Shown here in pieces: positions 6,795-15,958 of a DNA stretch of 64,000 nucleotides. The first letter of the stretch is position 1; every line of letters begins with the position of its first letter. The stretch is from CALESS01 sp964405455. Its GTDB lineage: Bacteria; Chloroflexota; Anaerolineae; Anaerolineales; Anaerolineaceae. The notes beneath the pieces are model-generated. The model did not search any database. It saw only the letters and a program-made list of their open reading frames with translations, and had not been told where the DNA came from. The translations under genes and the position numbers were made by a program. The stretch is from NCBI GenBank assembly GCA_964405455.1, contig CAYOOA010000005.1, positions 1-64,000 on the forward strand, written 5' to 3'.

Positions 6795-9233
6795 TTAATG
6801 CTTTTGTATTGCAAGTTGAACGGCTTGATAGACGTCCAGGTAGCCATATCCAGCGGCCGGATTGGGAATGGAATTATTGGTGATGCAGGATGGGAGGGAT
6901 CCTGTAAAGGGCCGGGCTGATTGCTCCAGGATCATTTCCGTTTCATCTACCTTGCCAATCAGGTTGGGGTTGGCTGACCAGATCAGGGCCACTGCCCCAG
7001 CCAGGTGCGGGCTTGCCATCGAGGTGCCGCTCAACACTGCATAGCTTCCTCCCGGGAATGCAGAGAGTACATCCTGCCCTGGCGCAACAATATCCGGTTT
7101 GATTCGACCGCTTCCGTCCACCACCACCGGACCCAGGCTGCTGAAATCTGCCAATTCACCGTTTGAATCCACGGCGCCAACGGTGAAAACCTCCGCGTAG
7201 ATTGCCAAAGGATCTTTAATAGTTCCACACTGGCCATAGCCGTTGTTTCCGGCTGCCGCTGCCACAAAGACACCTGCAGTCCGCAAAGCCTGAACAGCCG
7301 GCGTGAAGACCTTGCTGTCGCAGCCTTCCATACCAGGGCAGCCCCAGGAGTTATTCAAAACGTTCGCGCCTAGTTCCGGCTTCCCATCACTGAATGGATC
7401 ACCCATTTGAGGATAGGGCGCCAGCATGAACTGCATGCAATCCAGGTAATATCCAACATCACCCAGGTTACGCGCCAGGTTCACGCATCCGATCCATTCT
7501 GCATCCGGCGCCACCCCTACTGAATTTCCGAGGACGGTGCCCAGCGTATGGGTGCCGTGCCCATTCAAATCGTAGGGTTCAGTCTGCTGATACCATGGAT
7601 CCAACCAGTTGTAATCATTATTTCCATCGCGTCCGCGGTAACTGTCCTTCAGTTCAGGGTGGTCCCAGGCCACGCCGCTATCACTCTGCCCGACAACAAT
7701 GCCTTTTCCAGTCACCCCCAGATCCTGCCAGACCTTTTCCGCCTGGATAAAGGTCAGGTTCCAACCAGGTTGTTCTGGTTTTTGTGCATCACCCCGTGGG
7801 CTCACCAATCCACCAGTTAATGGACGCAGGCGTGGGTTGGCAATCACCCGGTCCACATCAGACCTATTCTCCAGCCAGGTGCCGATAACCGGTTCCGCCT
7901 GGATGGCAATTCCATTCACCAGGTAATAAGGCGTGAACTTGATCCCAAGGCGGGCCAACTCCGCGCGGAGATCTGCTTGCGTGGAATTGGCTGTATCCAC
8001 CAGGGTTTGATACACCGCATTACGTCGAGCGGCAGCATCTTCAATTGCTGAATCGCCGGTTAAATCAGCTTGCGTTTTGAGGATGATAAATTGCTGCTCT
8101 CCAAAAAAGCCTACCTGTCCGGCCAGAAAATAAACTGAAAGCATCGCTCCCCAGATAAGCCCGGTCACTCCCCGAACAGGCCAGGAAGTTCGACCGATCC
8201 CTTCCAACCGCTTGCGAATGATGATGAGCAGGATGATGATAGCCACCAGGATGGCAAGGCAGGTCTGGGCTGCCCGTCCGGCCCAGTACATGACTTCTCC
8301 GCTGGATTGGCTGATAATCAGGAATAGCTCATCCGGGTCAAACCAGGTCAAAGGCCAGGCTGCCAGGAGCCCCATGAATACAGTGACGGCAGGTCCGTTA
8401 AAGGTCACACCCAATTGCCGGGAATATCGCGCCAGTACCACTGCCCCCACGCCGGCAATTGGCAGCAGCATGGCCAGAAGCCACTGGGTTCCATTCTGTC
8501 CCATGCCAGTCACCAATATCAAAACTGCCAGAAAAGATACCCAACCATCCAGCCAGAAAGTGCGATCCTTTTCTTCTTCACCAACCAGCATCGAATGACG
8601 GAAAATGCCTGCCCTGATTACCGTGGCCGCCACCAGGCCGAATAACAATCCCTGGGTTACTCCCAGGAGCGTATCCAATGGCGAGCCCAAAGCACCCCAA
8701 AGCACCCACGGTAGCAGACATAATCCCGCGGTCATCCAGGCCAATCCTTGCCCGCCTCCTTGATTTTTCCACCCTGGAAGCTGAAAACCGGGGCGAAGCT
8801 TGGTGAAGGCAAAAAAACCGAGCAAGAAAACCAGCATCCCGCCGATCTGCAAGAGGGCGGTTAATTGTGATTCGTAGATCTCGGCTCTACGGGCCGGAGT
8901 AAAAAGCAGCGAAGCCCCGGCAGCCAGAGCCAGGGTGGCATAGATTGATTTATGTCTGGCAGAAGGAATGATGACCGCCAGAACGACAAACGGGATAAGC
9001 AGGCCGATACCGTAAAAAAGCTGGAGCATCCAGCGAATATCCGGCAGGGCTAATGAGCCCTCCATGATGGTTTGCTCCAGGCTCCAGCTTAAAAACAAGA
9101 TGATCGCGCTGACAACAACAATCCAGATCGAGCTCAAGACAAATACAGCGGTGGAACCACATCCCGCCGCCTTTTCAACTGGTACTGGCTCTGGTGTTTC
9201 CGGACTAGGCGTTTCGAGCAGAAGATTATTCAT
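6795..9233 (-). CDS. polytopic membrane protein with C-terminal subtilisin-like (S8) protease domain
   Basis: An 812-residue protein. The first ~370 residues contain about eleven hydrophobic segments. The rest is a subtilase domain with the full catalytic triad: Asp518 in QSDSGVAWDHPEL, His559 in NGHGTHTLG and Ser738 in SGTSMASPHLAG. Before the triad, residues about 380-500 look like an inhibitor/propeptide-type region. Most subtilases are secreted or have a single anchor, so this architecture is unusual. The ATG at 9233 overlaps the stop of the upstream aminopeptidase by eight bases, so the two peptidases are probably co-expressed. An extracytoplasmic location of the protease domain is likely but depends on the exact helix count. 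Confidence 0.85.
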   Translation of the reverse strand: MNNLLLETPSPETPEPVPVEKAAGCGSTAVFVLSSIWIVVVSAIILFLSWSLEQTIMEGSLALPDIRWMLQLFYGIGLLIPFVVLAVIIPSARHKSIYATLALAAGASLLFTPARRAEIYESQLTALLQIGGMLVFLLGFFAFTKLRPGFQLPGWKNQGGGQGLAWMTAGLCLLPWVLWGALGSPLDTLLGVTQGLLFGLVAATVIRAGIFRHSMLVGEEEKDRTFWLDGWVSFLAVLILVTGMGQNGTQWLLAMLLPIAGVGAVVLARYSRQLGVTFNGPAVTVFMGLLAAWPLTWFDPDELFLIISQSSGEVMYWAGRAAQTCLAILVAIIILLIIIRKRLEGIGRTSWPVRGVTGLIWGAMLSVYFLAGQVGFFGEQQFIILKTQADLTGDSAIEDAAARRNAVYQTLVDTANSTQADLRAELARLGIKFTPYYLVNGIAIQAEPVIGTWLENRSDVDRVIANPRLRPLTGGLVSPRGDAQKPEQPGWNLTFIQAEKVWQDLGVTGKGIVVGQSDSGVAWDHPELKDSYRGRDGNNDYNWLDPWYQQTEPYDLNGHGTHTLGTVLGNSVGVAPDAEWIGCVNLARNLGDVGYYLDCMQFMLAPYPQMGDPFSDGKPELGANVLNNSWGCPGMEGCDSKVFTPAVQALRTAGVFVAAAAGNNGYGQCGTIKDPLAIYAEVFTVGAVDSNGELADFSSLGPVVVDGSGRIKPDIVAPGQDVLSAFPGGSYAVLSGTSMASPHLAGAVALIWSANPNLIGKVDETEMILEQSARPFTGSLPSCITNNSIPNPAAGYGYLDVYQAVQLAIQKH

Positions 9234-10338
9234 GGAAATCCAGCGTGAAACGGCCGTCTTGATACAGCAGGTCACCATCTACAGTGATTTTCCCGCCCTT
9301 ACGCAAATCGCAAATCATGTCCCAGTGGATGGCTGATTCATTTTTACTGCCGGTTTCCGGGTAACCGGCTCCCAGGGCCATGTGGAAACTACCCCCAATT
9401 TTTTCATCAAACAGGATATTGCGGGTGAAGCGCTGAATTCCTTCATTGGTGCCGATGGCAAACTCGCCCACATAGCGCCCGCCCGGATCGGTATCGATTG
9501 TTGCCAGCAGGTAATCTTCGTTTTTGTCTGCGGTTGCCCGGATAACACGCCCATTTTCAAACCACAACCGAACCCCGGTCACTTCCCTTCCGCCAAAGAT
9601 GGCCGGGTAGGAAAAGTAGACCTGCCCTGTCACGCTGTCCTCAACCGGTCCGGTAAAGATTTCTCCATCCGGTACGTTTTCATGGCAATCGCAGTTGATA
9701 AACCGCCTATCATCAATTCTCAAGCGTAGATCGGTTTCCGGGGCTGTGATATGCACTTCATGCCGGCCGCGCAACCATTCGACCACCTGTTCCTGGCGGG
9801 CTGAAACCTTCTTCCAGTATCCTACCGGGTCATTTGCATCCGGCATTGTCGCAGAGAAAACAAAATCCTCATATTCCTCCAGACTCATTTCCGCATCCTG
9901 GGCGTACGCTTCCGTTGGGAATAATGAGAGAGTCCATCTCATCTCGCCTCTTCCAGCCCTCCCCAGAAAGGTTTTCAACAGGGATTCGGTTGCCCGACTG
10001 CGTTTTGTCATCCTTTGTGGATCAACTCCATTCAGATTGCGTGTATTTTGTTCACCCAGGATGGTGATAAAACGATCATATTTTTCATATATAAGCTGGA
10101 TAGGCTCATGGATGTATTCCAATTGTTCATCCGTTGCATGTCTGAAATAGATATAATCTGTACCAGGTAAATCCACCGTTATGTATGGAAAAGCGCCTGC
10201 AAGAAGCACGCTTCGGTAGACTTCTTTCAGTAATGGGGCTGCACCCACCTCACCCTGGATGATGACTCTATTTCCGGGCTGGACATCAGCTGAATAATTC
10301 ACGAGAAGGTTGGCCAGTGCTTGAATTCGTGGATCCAT
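9226..10338 (-). CDS. M29-family aminopeptidase (AmpS/AmpT-like)
   Basis: Metallo-aminopeptidase of family M29, a cytoplasmic enzyme that removes N-terminal residues from peptides. At 370 residues it is of normal size. The metal-binding parts are visible in the C-terminal half: ENVPDGEIFTGP, VGEFAIGTNEG, HMALGAGYPETG and NESAIHWDMI, which together supply the Glu, His and Asp ligands known for the family. A strong AAGGAGG lies eight bases before the ATG. It is the first gene of a pair with the membrane subtilase (8-base overlap) and is transcribed away from the alpha/beta hydrolase. Confidence 0.92.
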   Translation of the reverse strand: MDPRIQALANLLVNYSADVQPGNRVIIQGEVGAAPLLKEVYRSVLLAGAFPYITVDLPGTDYIYFRHATDEQLEYIHEPIQLIYEKYDRFITILGEQNTRNLNGVDPQRMTKRSRATESLLKTFLGRAGRGEMRWTLSLFPTEAYAQDAEMSLEEYEDFVFSATMPDANDPVGYWKKVSARQEQVVEWLRGRHEVHITAPETDLRLRIDDRRFINCDCHENVPDGEIFTGPVEDSVTGQVYFSYPAIFGGREVTGVRLWFENGRVIRATADKNEDYLLATIDTDPGGRYVGEFAIGTNEGIQRFTRNILFDEKIGGSFHMALGAGYPETGSKNESAIHWDMICDLRKGGKITVDGDLLYQDGRFTLDFHE

Positions 10339-10382
10339 TCCAGTTCCTCCTTGAAGGGCTTACCTTAAGTAATAATTTATCC

Positions 10383-10409
10383 TTGCCAGAATACCCTCGC
10401 AGGTATAAA
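10383..10409 (+). promoter_or_regulatory. possible promoter of the alpha/beta hydrolase gene
   Basis: TTGCCA at 10383-10388 and TATAAA at 10404-10409 are separated by 15 bases, which is shorter than ideal. They lie 38 bases before the ATG in the 108-base divergent gap. I see no other element there. Confidence 0.4.
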
Positions 10410-10446
10410 CTCATTTTAACTCATTGCGCTTATTCAGGAGGAAATT

Positions 10447-11271
10447 ATGTTGACAGAATTCACCTGGCAGGATTCCAAAGGAATCCAGATCCAAGGCGTT
10501 GAATGGAAGCCCGATGGTGAGGTAAAAGGCATCATTACCCTGGTCCACGGCCTGGGGGAGCACTGCCGACGGTATTCCCACTTTGCTGAATTCTTTAATC
10601 AACATGGACTGATCGTCCAAAGTTTCGACCTACCCGGCCATGGAAAATCCGGCGGCATTCGTGGCCACATCGATTCTTACGACGAGGTTTCCGGGAGTAT
10701 TGATTACCTGACAAAACGGGCTGTCGAACTCTACCCGGAACTCCCACGATTTCTCTACGGTCATTCGCTCGGCGGCGCCCTGGTTACTTACCATACCCTC
10801 TACCACACCCCGGATGTGCGGATCGTTTTTGCCTCGGCTCCGGGCATGTCTCCCTACAACCCGGTTTCACCGGGCAAACTTTTCCTGGCCAATTGGATGA
10901 ATAAACTCTTCCCAACGTTCACAATGAAAAACGATCTTGACCTGTCCGGCCTGTCGCGCGATCCCGAAGTGGAAAAAGCCTATCGGGCGGACCCGTTGGT
11001 TCACGGCATGATCTCCGCCCGTCTGGGCCTCCAGTTGCTGAACAATGGCGCAAAAATGCTGCAGACGACCCAGATCCCCCTGCCATACGTGCTGCTGCAA
11101 GGCAGCGCCGATCGCCTGGTGAATCCGGTCATGAATATCGCCTGGGGCGAACGACTGAAGGGGGATGCACACCTAAAGGTTTGGGAAGGTTTTTATCACG
11201 AATTGCATAACGAACCGCAAAAAGAAGCTGTCTTCAATTACATCCTGACGGAAATCCAATCCAGAATGTGA
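10447..11271 (+). CDS. alpha/beta hydrolase, monoacylglycerol-lipase type
   Basis: A 274-residue serine hydrolase of the Hydrolase_4 / monoglyceride lipase group. The oxyanion segment VHGLGEHCRRY is followed by the nucleophile elbow GHSLGG with Ser107, Asp222 in QGSADRLVNP and His251 in GFYHELHNE, so the triad is complete. The family cleaves monoacylglycerols or related esters. The substrate here is not known. There is no signal peptide. AGGAGG ends six bases before the ATG. A good terminator follows at 11300-11330, so the gene is probably monocistronic. Confidence 0.92.
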   Translation: MLTEFTWQDSKGIQIQGVEWKPDGEVKGIITLVHGLGEHCRRYSHFAEFFNQHGLIVQSFDLPGHGKSGGIRGHIDSYDEVSGSIDYLTKRAVELYPELPRFLYGHSLGGALVTYHTLYHTPDVRIVFASAPGMSPYNPVSPGKLFLANWMNKLFPTFTMKNDLDLSGLSRDPEVEKAYRADPLVHGMISARLGLQLLNNGAKMLQTTQIPLPYVLLQGSADRLVNPVMNIAWGERLKGDAHLKVWEGFYHELHNEPQKEAVFNYILTEIQSRM

Positions 11272-11299
11272 TGCAATTTGAAGTTGCCAGTGTTATACT

Positions 11300-11330
11300 A
11301 ACCTCGTCTGAAAAACCGGACGAGGTTTTT
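11300..11330 (+). terminator. rho-independent terminator after the alpha/beta hydrolase
   Basis: Perfect nine-base stem AACCTCGTC / GACGAGGTT with a ten-base loop, followed by a run of T residues. It lies 28 bases after the hydrolase stop. Confidence 0.85.
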
Positions 11331-11400
11331 CATTGCCTATTCAAGGCATCTTGTTTTTTAGAGAGTAATTTGACAGGGATTATTTGGAAGGAAAACATAA

Positions 11401-11428
11401 TTGACCTTTCATCCCGGTCGGATACAAT
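11401..11428 (+). promoter_or_regulatory. promoter of the glyA-gcvT fusion gene
   Basis: TTGACC at 11401-11406, a 16-base spacer and TACAAT at 11423-11428, giving a leader of about 32 bases before the ATG at 11467. The remainder of the 11272-11466 gap contains the upstream terminator and a second TTGACA at 11370 with no convincing -10. I see no glycine riboswitch fold. Confidence 0.65.
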
Positions 11429-11466
11429 TAAATACAGGCAGTCTTATCTCTACAGGAGAACAATCA

Positions 11467-14400
11467 ATGGCAGATTTCCTTTTCCGTGGTTCTCTGGCTG
11501 ATTTGGATCCAGAGGTCTATGAACTGGCGCAGGTGGAAGCAGAACGCCAGTACCGTAAACTGATCCTGATTCCTTCAGAAAGTTCAGCCCCCCTTGCTGT
11601 ACGGGAAGCCATGGGATCAGCCTTTCAGAACATCTACGCTGAAGGCTACCCGGATGAAGAATCACGCTTTTTTAATGAAGCCGAAATCCTGGACTATCCA
11701 GCTCGCCTGGCTCATTACCGCCGTTATGCGGATCCTCGTTACTACAAAGGCGTTGAATACGCCGATGTTGTTGAAGCTCTTGCCCGCCGGCGCTGCGCTG
11801 AAGCCTTCGCTACCGAGAAATTCGGCCCTGATCAGATCTTTGTCAATGTCCAACCCCTTTCCGGCGCACCCGCTAATAATGCTGTGTATACTGCCTTGAT
11901 TAACCCCGGCGATTGCATCCTGGGGATGAATCTCCTCCATGGCGGCCACCTTACGCACGGCTCTTCTGTCAACCGCTCAGGAAAGTGGTTCAAGGCGATT
12001 CATTACACAATCAATTACGAAACCGGTCAGATTGATTATGATGCTGTCCAGGCCCTGGCCAACGAAAACAAGCCCAAAATCATCATTGCCGGTTATTCCT
12101 CCTACCCCTTTGTTCCAGATTGGGCTCGCTTCCGGGCGATTGCCGATTCAGTGGGTGCCTATTTAATGGCCGATATTTCGCACATTGCCGGTTTGGTTGC
12201 CTCCGGAACCATTCCCTCCCCGGTCGGATACGCCCACATTATTACATTCACCACCCATAAAACCCTCTGCGGTCCGCGCGGCGCCTGCATCGTGACGACC
12301 GATGCCGCCCTGGCTCGAAAAATTGATAAGGGCGTCTTCCCTGGCGAACAGGGCGGCCCGCATGTTCACATTTTTGCAGCCCTGGCGCTCACCTTCAAGC
12401 TGGCCCGAACGGAATCCTTCAAAAAATTGCAGCAACAGATCGTTAAGAACTGTGCCGCCCTGACATCCCGCTTGCAGGAACGCGGCCTGACCATTGCCTT
12501 TGGTGGAACCAATACCCACCTGGCCAATGTGGACTGCAAAACGGTTGTCGGTCCGGATGGCACTACGCTCTCCGGCGATATGGCCGCCCGCATCCTGGAC
12601 CTGGTCGGTTTGGTATTGAATCGCAATACCATCCCCGGAGATAAGAGCGCTTTGAATGCTTCCGGCATCCGCCTGGGCACACCCTGGATGACCCAGCGTG
12701 GCCTTACCGAAGAGGATATGATCAAGGTGGCTGATGTCATTGCGGATATTTTCCACTCCATCACCCCCTATTCTGTGGAAACTCGCCAGGGTCTCGCCCA
12801 ACGGGCCAAGGTGGACTTTGCGGTCTTTGAAGATGCCAAGCTACGCGTCCGTGCACTGGCTGAAAAAGCCGGCATTGACTTTACCCCCACCCGGCACGGA
12901 TATCCCCATTTCTTCTTTATTGATGATCAACCTGCTACCAAAACCGATTGGGTCGCTTACGACCTGGGCGGTATTAACCTGCGCTCTTTCCTGAACTATA
13001 CTTTTTCCAGCGATGTGGAAGCCCTGAAGCCGGGTGATTCGCAAAACACCATCCTGATTACGCCCAAGGGGGCGTTGGAAGGTATCCTGACCTGTATTAG
13101 CCTGGAGCATTACCGCTTCTCCTTGCCGGCTAAAAACGCCGGGTTGGCTGCCACCTGGCTGCGGGATCTTTCGGATGGATATATCGGCTTTGATGCTGAT
13201 CCTACCCGCCGTATCCCGGGCCCCATTTATATTCAGGAATCTGCAGACCCCGCTGTATCCAAGGCAGTGGGTGCCTCAACCAGCCCAGAAAAACCGTTCT
13301 TTATCGGCCATACCATGGGTCGCGGTGAAGCACTGCCGCGCTTCACCTGGGTAGAGAAGGGAGGCGACCTGCGGCGGACGCCTTTGAACGAAACCCATCG
13401 CCAGATGGGCGCCAAGATGGTTCCTTTTGCCGGTTGGGATATGCCGGTCTGGTACACCTCGGTGGTTGAAGAACACCTCGCCTGCCGCCAGGCTGCCGGT
13501 TTGTTTGATGTATCCCATATGGGTGTCTACCAGGCTGAAGGTCCCCTGGCAGTTGCTTTCCTCGACAGTGTGTGCGGCAATGATATTGCCGGTCTGGCCG
13601 TTGGCGAGTCCTGCTACACCCACTTCCTGGATGTTGATGCCAACGTAATCGATGATACGCTGGTCTACCGCCGGGCTGAAGAAAAGTACCTGGTCGTGGT
13701 TAACGCCTCCAATGATGACAAGGATTGGACCTGGTTGAATGCGGTCAAAGACGGCAAGGTCATGGTCGATGCTGACCAACCCTGGGTGAAAGCCTTCGGC
13801 CGCGGCTGCATCTTGCGCAATCTGCGCGATCCCAAAGCCGGCGAAGATATGCGTATTGATATCGCCCTCCAGGGTCCAAAATCACGCGATATCCTGCTCT
13901 CCCTGGGTGTGGATGCAAAGACTCGCAAGCGCATCATGGCTCTCAAGCGTACAGAACTATGTGATGCAATCGTCGGTGGATTTGACCTGGTTGTCTCCCG
14001 CACCGGTTACACTGGCGAAAGAATGGCGTTCGAGCTCTTTATCCATCCGGATAAAGCCGTTCAACTTTGGAATGCCCTCCTGGCAGCCGGTACACCTCTC
14101 GGCTTGAAGGCCTGCGGCCTGGGTGCGCGCGACTCTCTCCGCACCGAAGCCGGTCTTCCACTTTACGGCCATGAAATGGGCGGTGAGATGAACTTCGGTG
14201 TTGCCGAGGCTGGTTTTGGCTCATACGTGAAAATTTACAAACCGTGGTTCATCGGTCGGTCTGCCTACATCACCCGTGAGGCCAAACGAACAGGAGTGGT
14301 TGTCCGCTTCCGCTTCACAGAAAAGGGCGTCCGCATGGCCCACAACGGTGACCCAGTCCTGGACCGCAAGGGTAAGGTGATCGGTGTTGTCACCTCCTGT

Positions 14401-14595
14401 GCAGTGGATATGGAAGGTTTCCTCACGGGTCAGGCATATGTGGATCTAAAATCCGCGGAAGAAGGCACCCAGATTGCCATCTACCAGGGAGCTCCAAAAG
14501 CGGCTGGAAAAGCACCTGCCGACTTGAAAGCAAACGACCGCGTCACACTTCCAGTTGCGGCTGTCATCGTCAGCCGCTTCCCCAAGTTAGCTTAG
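11467..14595 (+). CDS. fused serine hydroxymethyltransferase - glycine cleavage T-protein (aminomethyltransferase)
   Basis: A 1042-residue fusion. Residues 1-~450 are SHMT (serine + THF to glycine + 5,10-methylene-THF), with the PLP lysine K265 in TTHKTLCGPRG. The usual TLRGPR has become TLCGPR (Cys268). Residues ~636-1042 are GcvT, with FAGWDMPVWY, FDVSHMG near 679, NASNDDKDW near 747, GYTGE and GLGARDSLRTEAGLPLYG, so the folate and aminomethyl transfer sites look intact. The linker ~490-575 resembles a worn copy of the GcvT N-terminal half. AGGAGA precedes the ATG at 11467. An upstream in-frame start at 11401 lies in the promoter. gcvP and gcvH are not nearby. Fusing both folate enzymes would couple glycine cleavage to serine formation (inference). 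Confidence 0.93.
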   Translation: MADFLFRGSLADLDPEVYELAQVEAERQYRKLILIPSESSAPLAVREAMGSAFQNIYAEGYPDEESRFFNEAEILDYPARLAHYRRYADPRYYKGVEYADVVEALARRRCAEAFATEKFGPDQIFVNVQPLSGAPANNAVYTALINPGDCILGMNLLHGGHLTHGSSVNRSGKWFKAIHYTINYETGQIDYDAVQALANENKPKIIIAGYSSYPFVPDWARFRAIADSVGAYLMADISHIAGLVASGTIPSPVGYAHIITFTTHKTLCGPRGACIVTTDAALARKIDKGVFPGEQGGPHVHIFAALALTFKLARTESFKKLQQQIVKNCAALTSRLQERGLTIAFGGTNTHLANVDCKTVVGPDGTTLSGDMAARILDLVGLVLNRNTIPGDKSALNASGIRLGTPWMTQRGLTEEDMIKVADVIADIFHSITPYSVETRQGLAQRAKVDFAVFEDAKLRVRALAEKAGIDFTPTRHGYPHFFFIDDQPATKTDWVAYDLGGINLRSFLNYTFSSDVEALKPGDSQNTILITPKGALEGILTCISLEHYRFSLPAKNAGLAATWLRDLSDGYIGFDADPTRRIPGPIYIQESADPAVSKAVGASTSPEKPFFIGHTMGRGEALPRFTWVEKGGDLRRTPLNETHRQMGAKMVPFAGWDMPVWYTSVVEEHLACRQAAGLFDVSHMGVYQAEGPLAVAFLDSVCGNDIAGLAVGESCYTHFLDVDANVIDDTLVYRRAEEKYLVVVNASNDDKDWTWLNAVKDGKVMVDADQPWVKAFGRGCILRNLRDPKAGEDMRIDIALQGPKSRDILLSLGVDAKTRKRIMALKRTELCDAIVGGFDLVVSRTGYTGERMAFELFIHPDKAVQLWNALLAAGTPLGLKACGLGARDSLRTEAGLPLYGHEMGGEMNFGVAEAGFGSYVKIYKPWFIGRSAYITREAKRTGVVVRFRFTEKGVRMAHNGDPVLDRKGKVIGVVTSCAVDMEGFLTGQAYVDLKSAEEGTQIAIYQGAPKAAGKAPADLKANDRVTLPVAAVIVSRFPKLA

Positions 14596-14602
14596 GCAAA
14601 CC

Positions 14603-14641
14603 ATCTGCGGTCGTCCAATCAACGACCGCAGATATTGTTGT
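14603..14641 (+). terminator. hairpin between glyA-gcvT and the aminotransferase gene
   Basis: Twelve-base perfect stem ATCTGCGGTCGT / ACGACCGCAGAT with a seven-base loop, then a T-rich but interrupted stretch (ATTGTTGTTT). Its weak tail suggests a leaky terminator or attenuator, which would let some transcript continue into the aminotransferase. Confidence 0.65.
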
Positions 14642-14672
14642 TTCAGATCATCAATTTTTCAAAGGAGTAAGA

Positions 14673-15890
14673 ATGTTGAAAACACCTTGGGACCATCGCT
14701 ATGCGCAGCGCACTCAAAAGATGAAGGGCTCTGCTATTCGCGAACTACTAAAATTGGTGGAAAACCCGGAGGTAATTTCCTTCGCTGGCGGCTTGCCTGC
14801 TGCTGATGTCTTTCCAATTGAAAAGATCCGTGAAGCATGTGATTTAGTCCTGACGACCAAGGGTGCAATGGCGCTTCAGTATGGTGCGACAGAAGGCTAC
14901 ACACCCTTGAGGGAAATGATTGCAAGGCATTCTTCTCGTTATGATATCAAAGTTTCCACTGATAATATCCTGATCACCAGCGGCTCCCAGCAGGCGTTGG
15001 ATCTGCTCGGGAAGATCTTCATTAACCGCGGAGACCGCATCCTGGTGGAATCGCCAACCTATCTTGGCGCGCTCCAGGCCTGGAATGCATACGGAGCTGA
15101 GTACGTCCCGGTACCTTCCGATGAAAACGGGATGAACCCCGATTACCTCGAAGAAGCCCTGCGGACTGGTCCCAAGTTCATGTATGTGTTACCAAATTTC
15201 CAAAATCCCACCGGGGTTACCATCCCCATGGAGCGCAGATTACGAATCCTGGAATTGGCCGATCGCTACGGTGTACCGATCATCGAAGACGACCCTTACG
15301 GGCAGCTCCGCTACGAAGGCGAACACCTGGCGGCATTAAACGCCCTCGACAGCAAGAATCGATCTGGCGACGCCACCTACTCCGGAAATGTCATTTACCT
15401 TTCCACCTTTTCAAAAATCCTCTCACCCGGTTTGCGTCTTGCCTGGGTGATCGCTCCCTCTGAAGTAATCCGCAAACTGGTCCTGGCCAAACAAGGCACG
15501 GATTTGCACTCCCCAACCTTCAACCAGGTGGTTGCTCATGAAGTAGGCCAGCACGGTTTCATCGATCAACACGTGCAGACCATCTGTGCTGAATACCGCA
15601 TTCGCCGGGATGCCATGCTGGATGCCCTGGATGAGCACATGCCTCAAGGAGTAAAATGGACCCATCCCCAGGGTGGGCTTTTCCTGTGGGTGACACTCCC
15701 CAACCACATTAATACCGATGAGCTTTTTGCAGAAGCGGTTGCGGAGAAGGTAGCCTTTGTTCCCGGCAGCGGCTTCCACCCGAATGGTGGCGGAACCAAC
15801 ACGATGCGGATGAATTTTTCCTACCCCACCCCTGAACAAACTAATGAGGGGATATCGCGGTTGGCCCGCGTGATTCGGCGGCACATCTAA
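14673..15890 (+). CDS. class I/II PLP-dependent aminotransferase (2-aminoadipate/LysN type)
   Basis: Fold-type I aminotransferase of 405 residues. The N-terminus (ISFAGGLPAADVFP) and the ALQYGATEGYTPLRE block are typical of the LysN / 2-aminoadipate and aromatic or branched-chain transaminase group. NPTG is in the middle, IIEDDPYGQLRYE is the PLP-ring segment, and K248 in FSKILSPGLR is the Schiff-base lysine. The late segment MRMNFSYPTPEQ carries the carboxylate-binding Arg. AAGGAG lies 7 bases before the ATG. There is no DNA-binding domain, so it is not a MocR regulator. The substrate is not fixed by sequence alone. A strong bidirectional terminator follows. Confidence 0.9.
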   Translation: MLKTPWDHRYAQRTQKMKGSAIRELLKLVENPEVISFAGGLPAADVFPIEKIREACDLVLTTKGAMALQYGATEGYTPLREMIARHSSRYDIKVSTDNILITSGSQQALDLLGKIFINRGDRILVESPTYLGALQAWNAYGAEYVPVPSDENGMNPDYLEEALRTGPKFMYVLPNFQNPTGVTIPMERRLRILELADRYGVPIIEDDPYGQLRYEGEHLAALNALDSKNRSGDATYSGNVIYLSTFSKILSPGLRLAWVIAPSEVIRKLVLAKQGTDLHSPTFNQVVAHEVGQHGFIDQHVQTICAEYRIRRDAMLDALDEHMPQGVKWTHPQGGLFLWVTLPNHINTDELFAEAVAEKVAFVPGSGFHPNGGGTNTMRMNFSYPTPEQTNEGISRLARVIRRHI

Positions 15891-15902
15891 TCCCATTCAT
15901 CA

Positions 15903-15947
15903 ACAAAAAGAAGGCGGTTGAGTTTATTGCAACCGCCTTCTTTTGTA
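15903..15947. terminator. bidirectional terminator between convergent genes
   Basis: Stem AGAAGGCGGTTG / CAACCGCCTTCT with a nine-base loop, flanked by A-rich sequence on the left and T-rich on the right. It can stop transcription of both the aminotransferase (plus) and the TGS-kinase gene (minus). Confidence 0.9.
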
Positions 15948-15958
15948 TTTCAGTCAGA

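Noticed and set aside
11272..11466. Glycine riboswitch before the glyA-gcvT gene
   Set aside because: The leader after the promoter is only about 32 bases, too short for the riboswitch, and no conserved aptamer core is visible.
12163..12801. Long antisense reading frame (212 codons) opposite the SHMT domain
   Set aside because: It is the mirror of a strongly coding, conserved GlyA sequence, has no ribosome-binding site and no recognisable protein.
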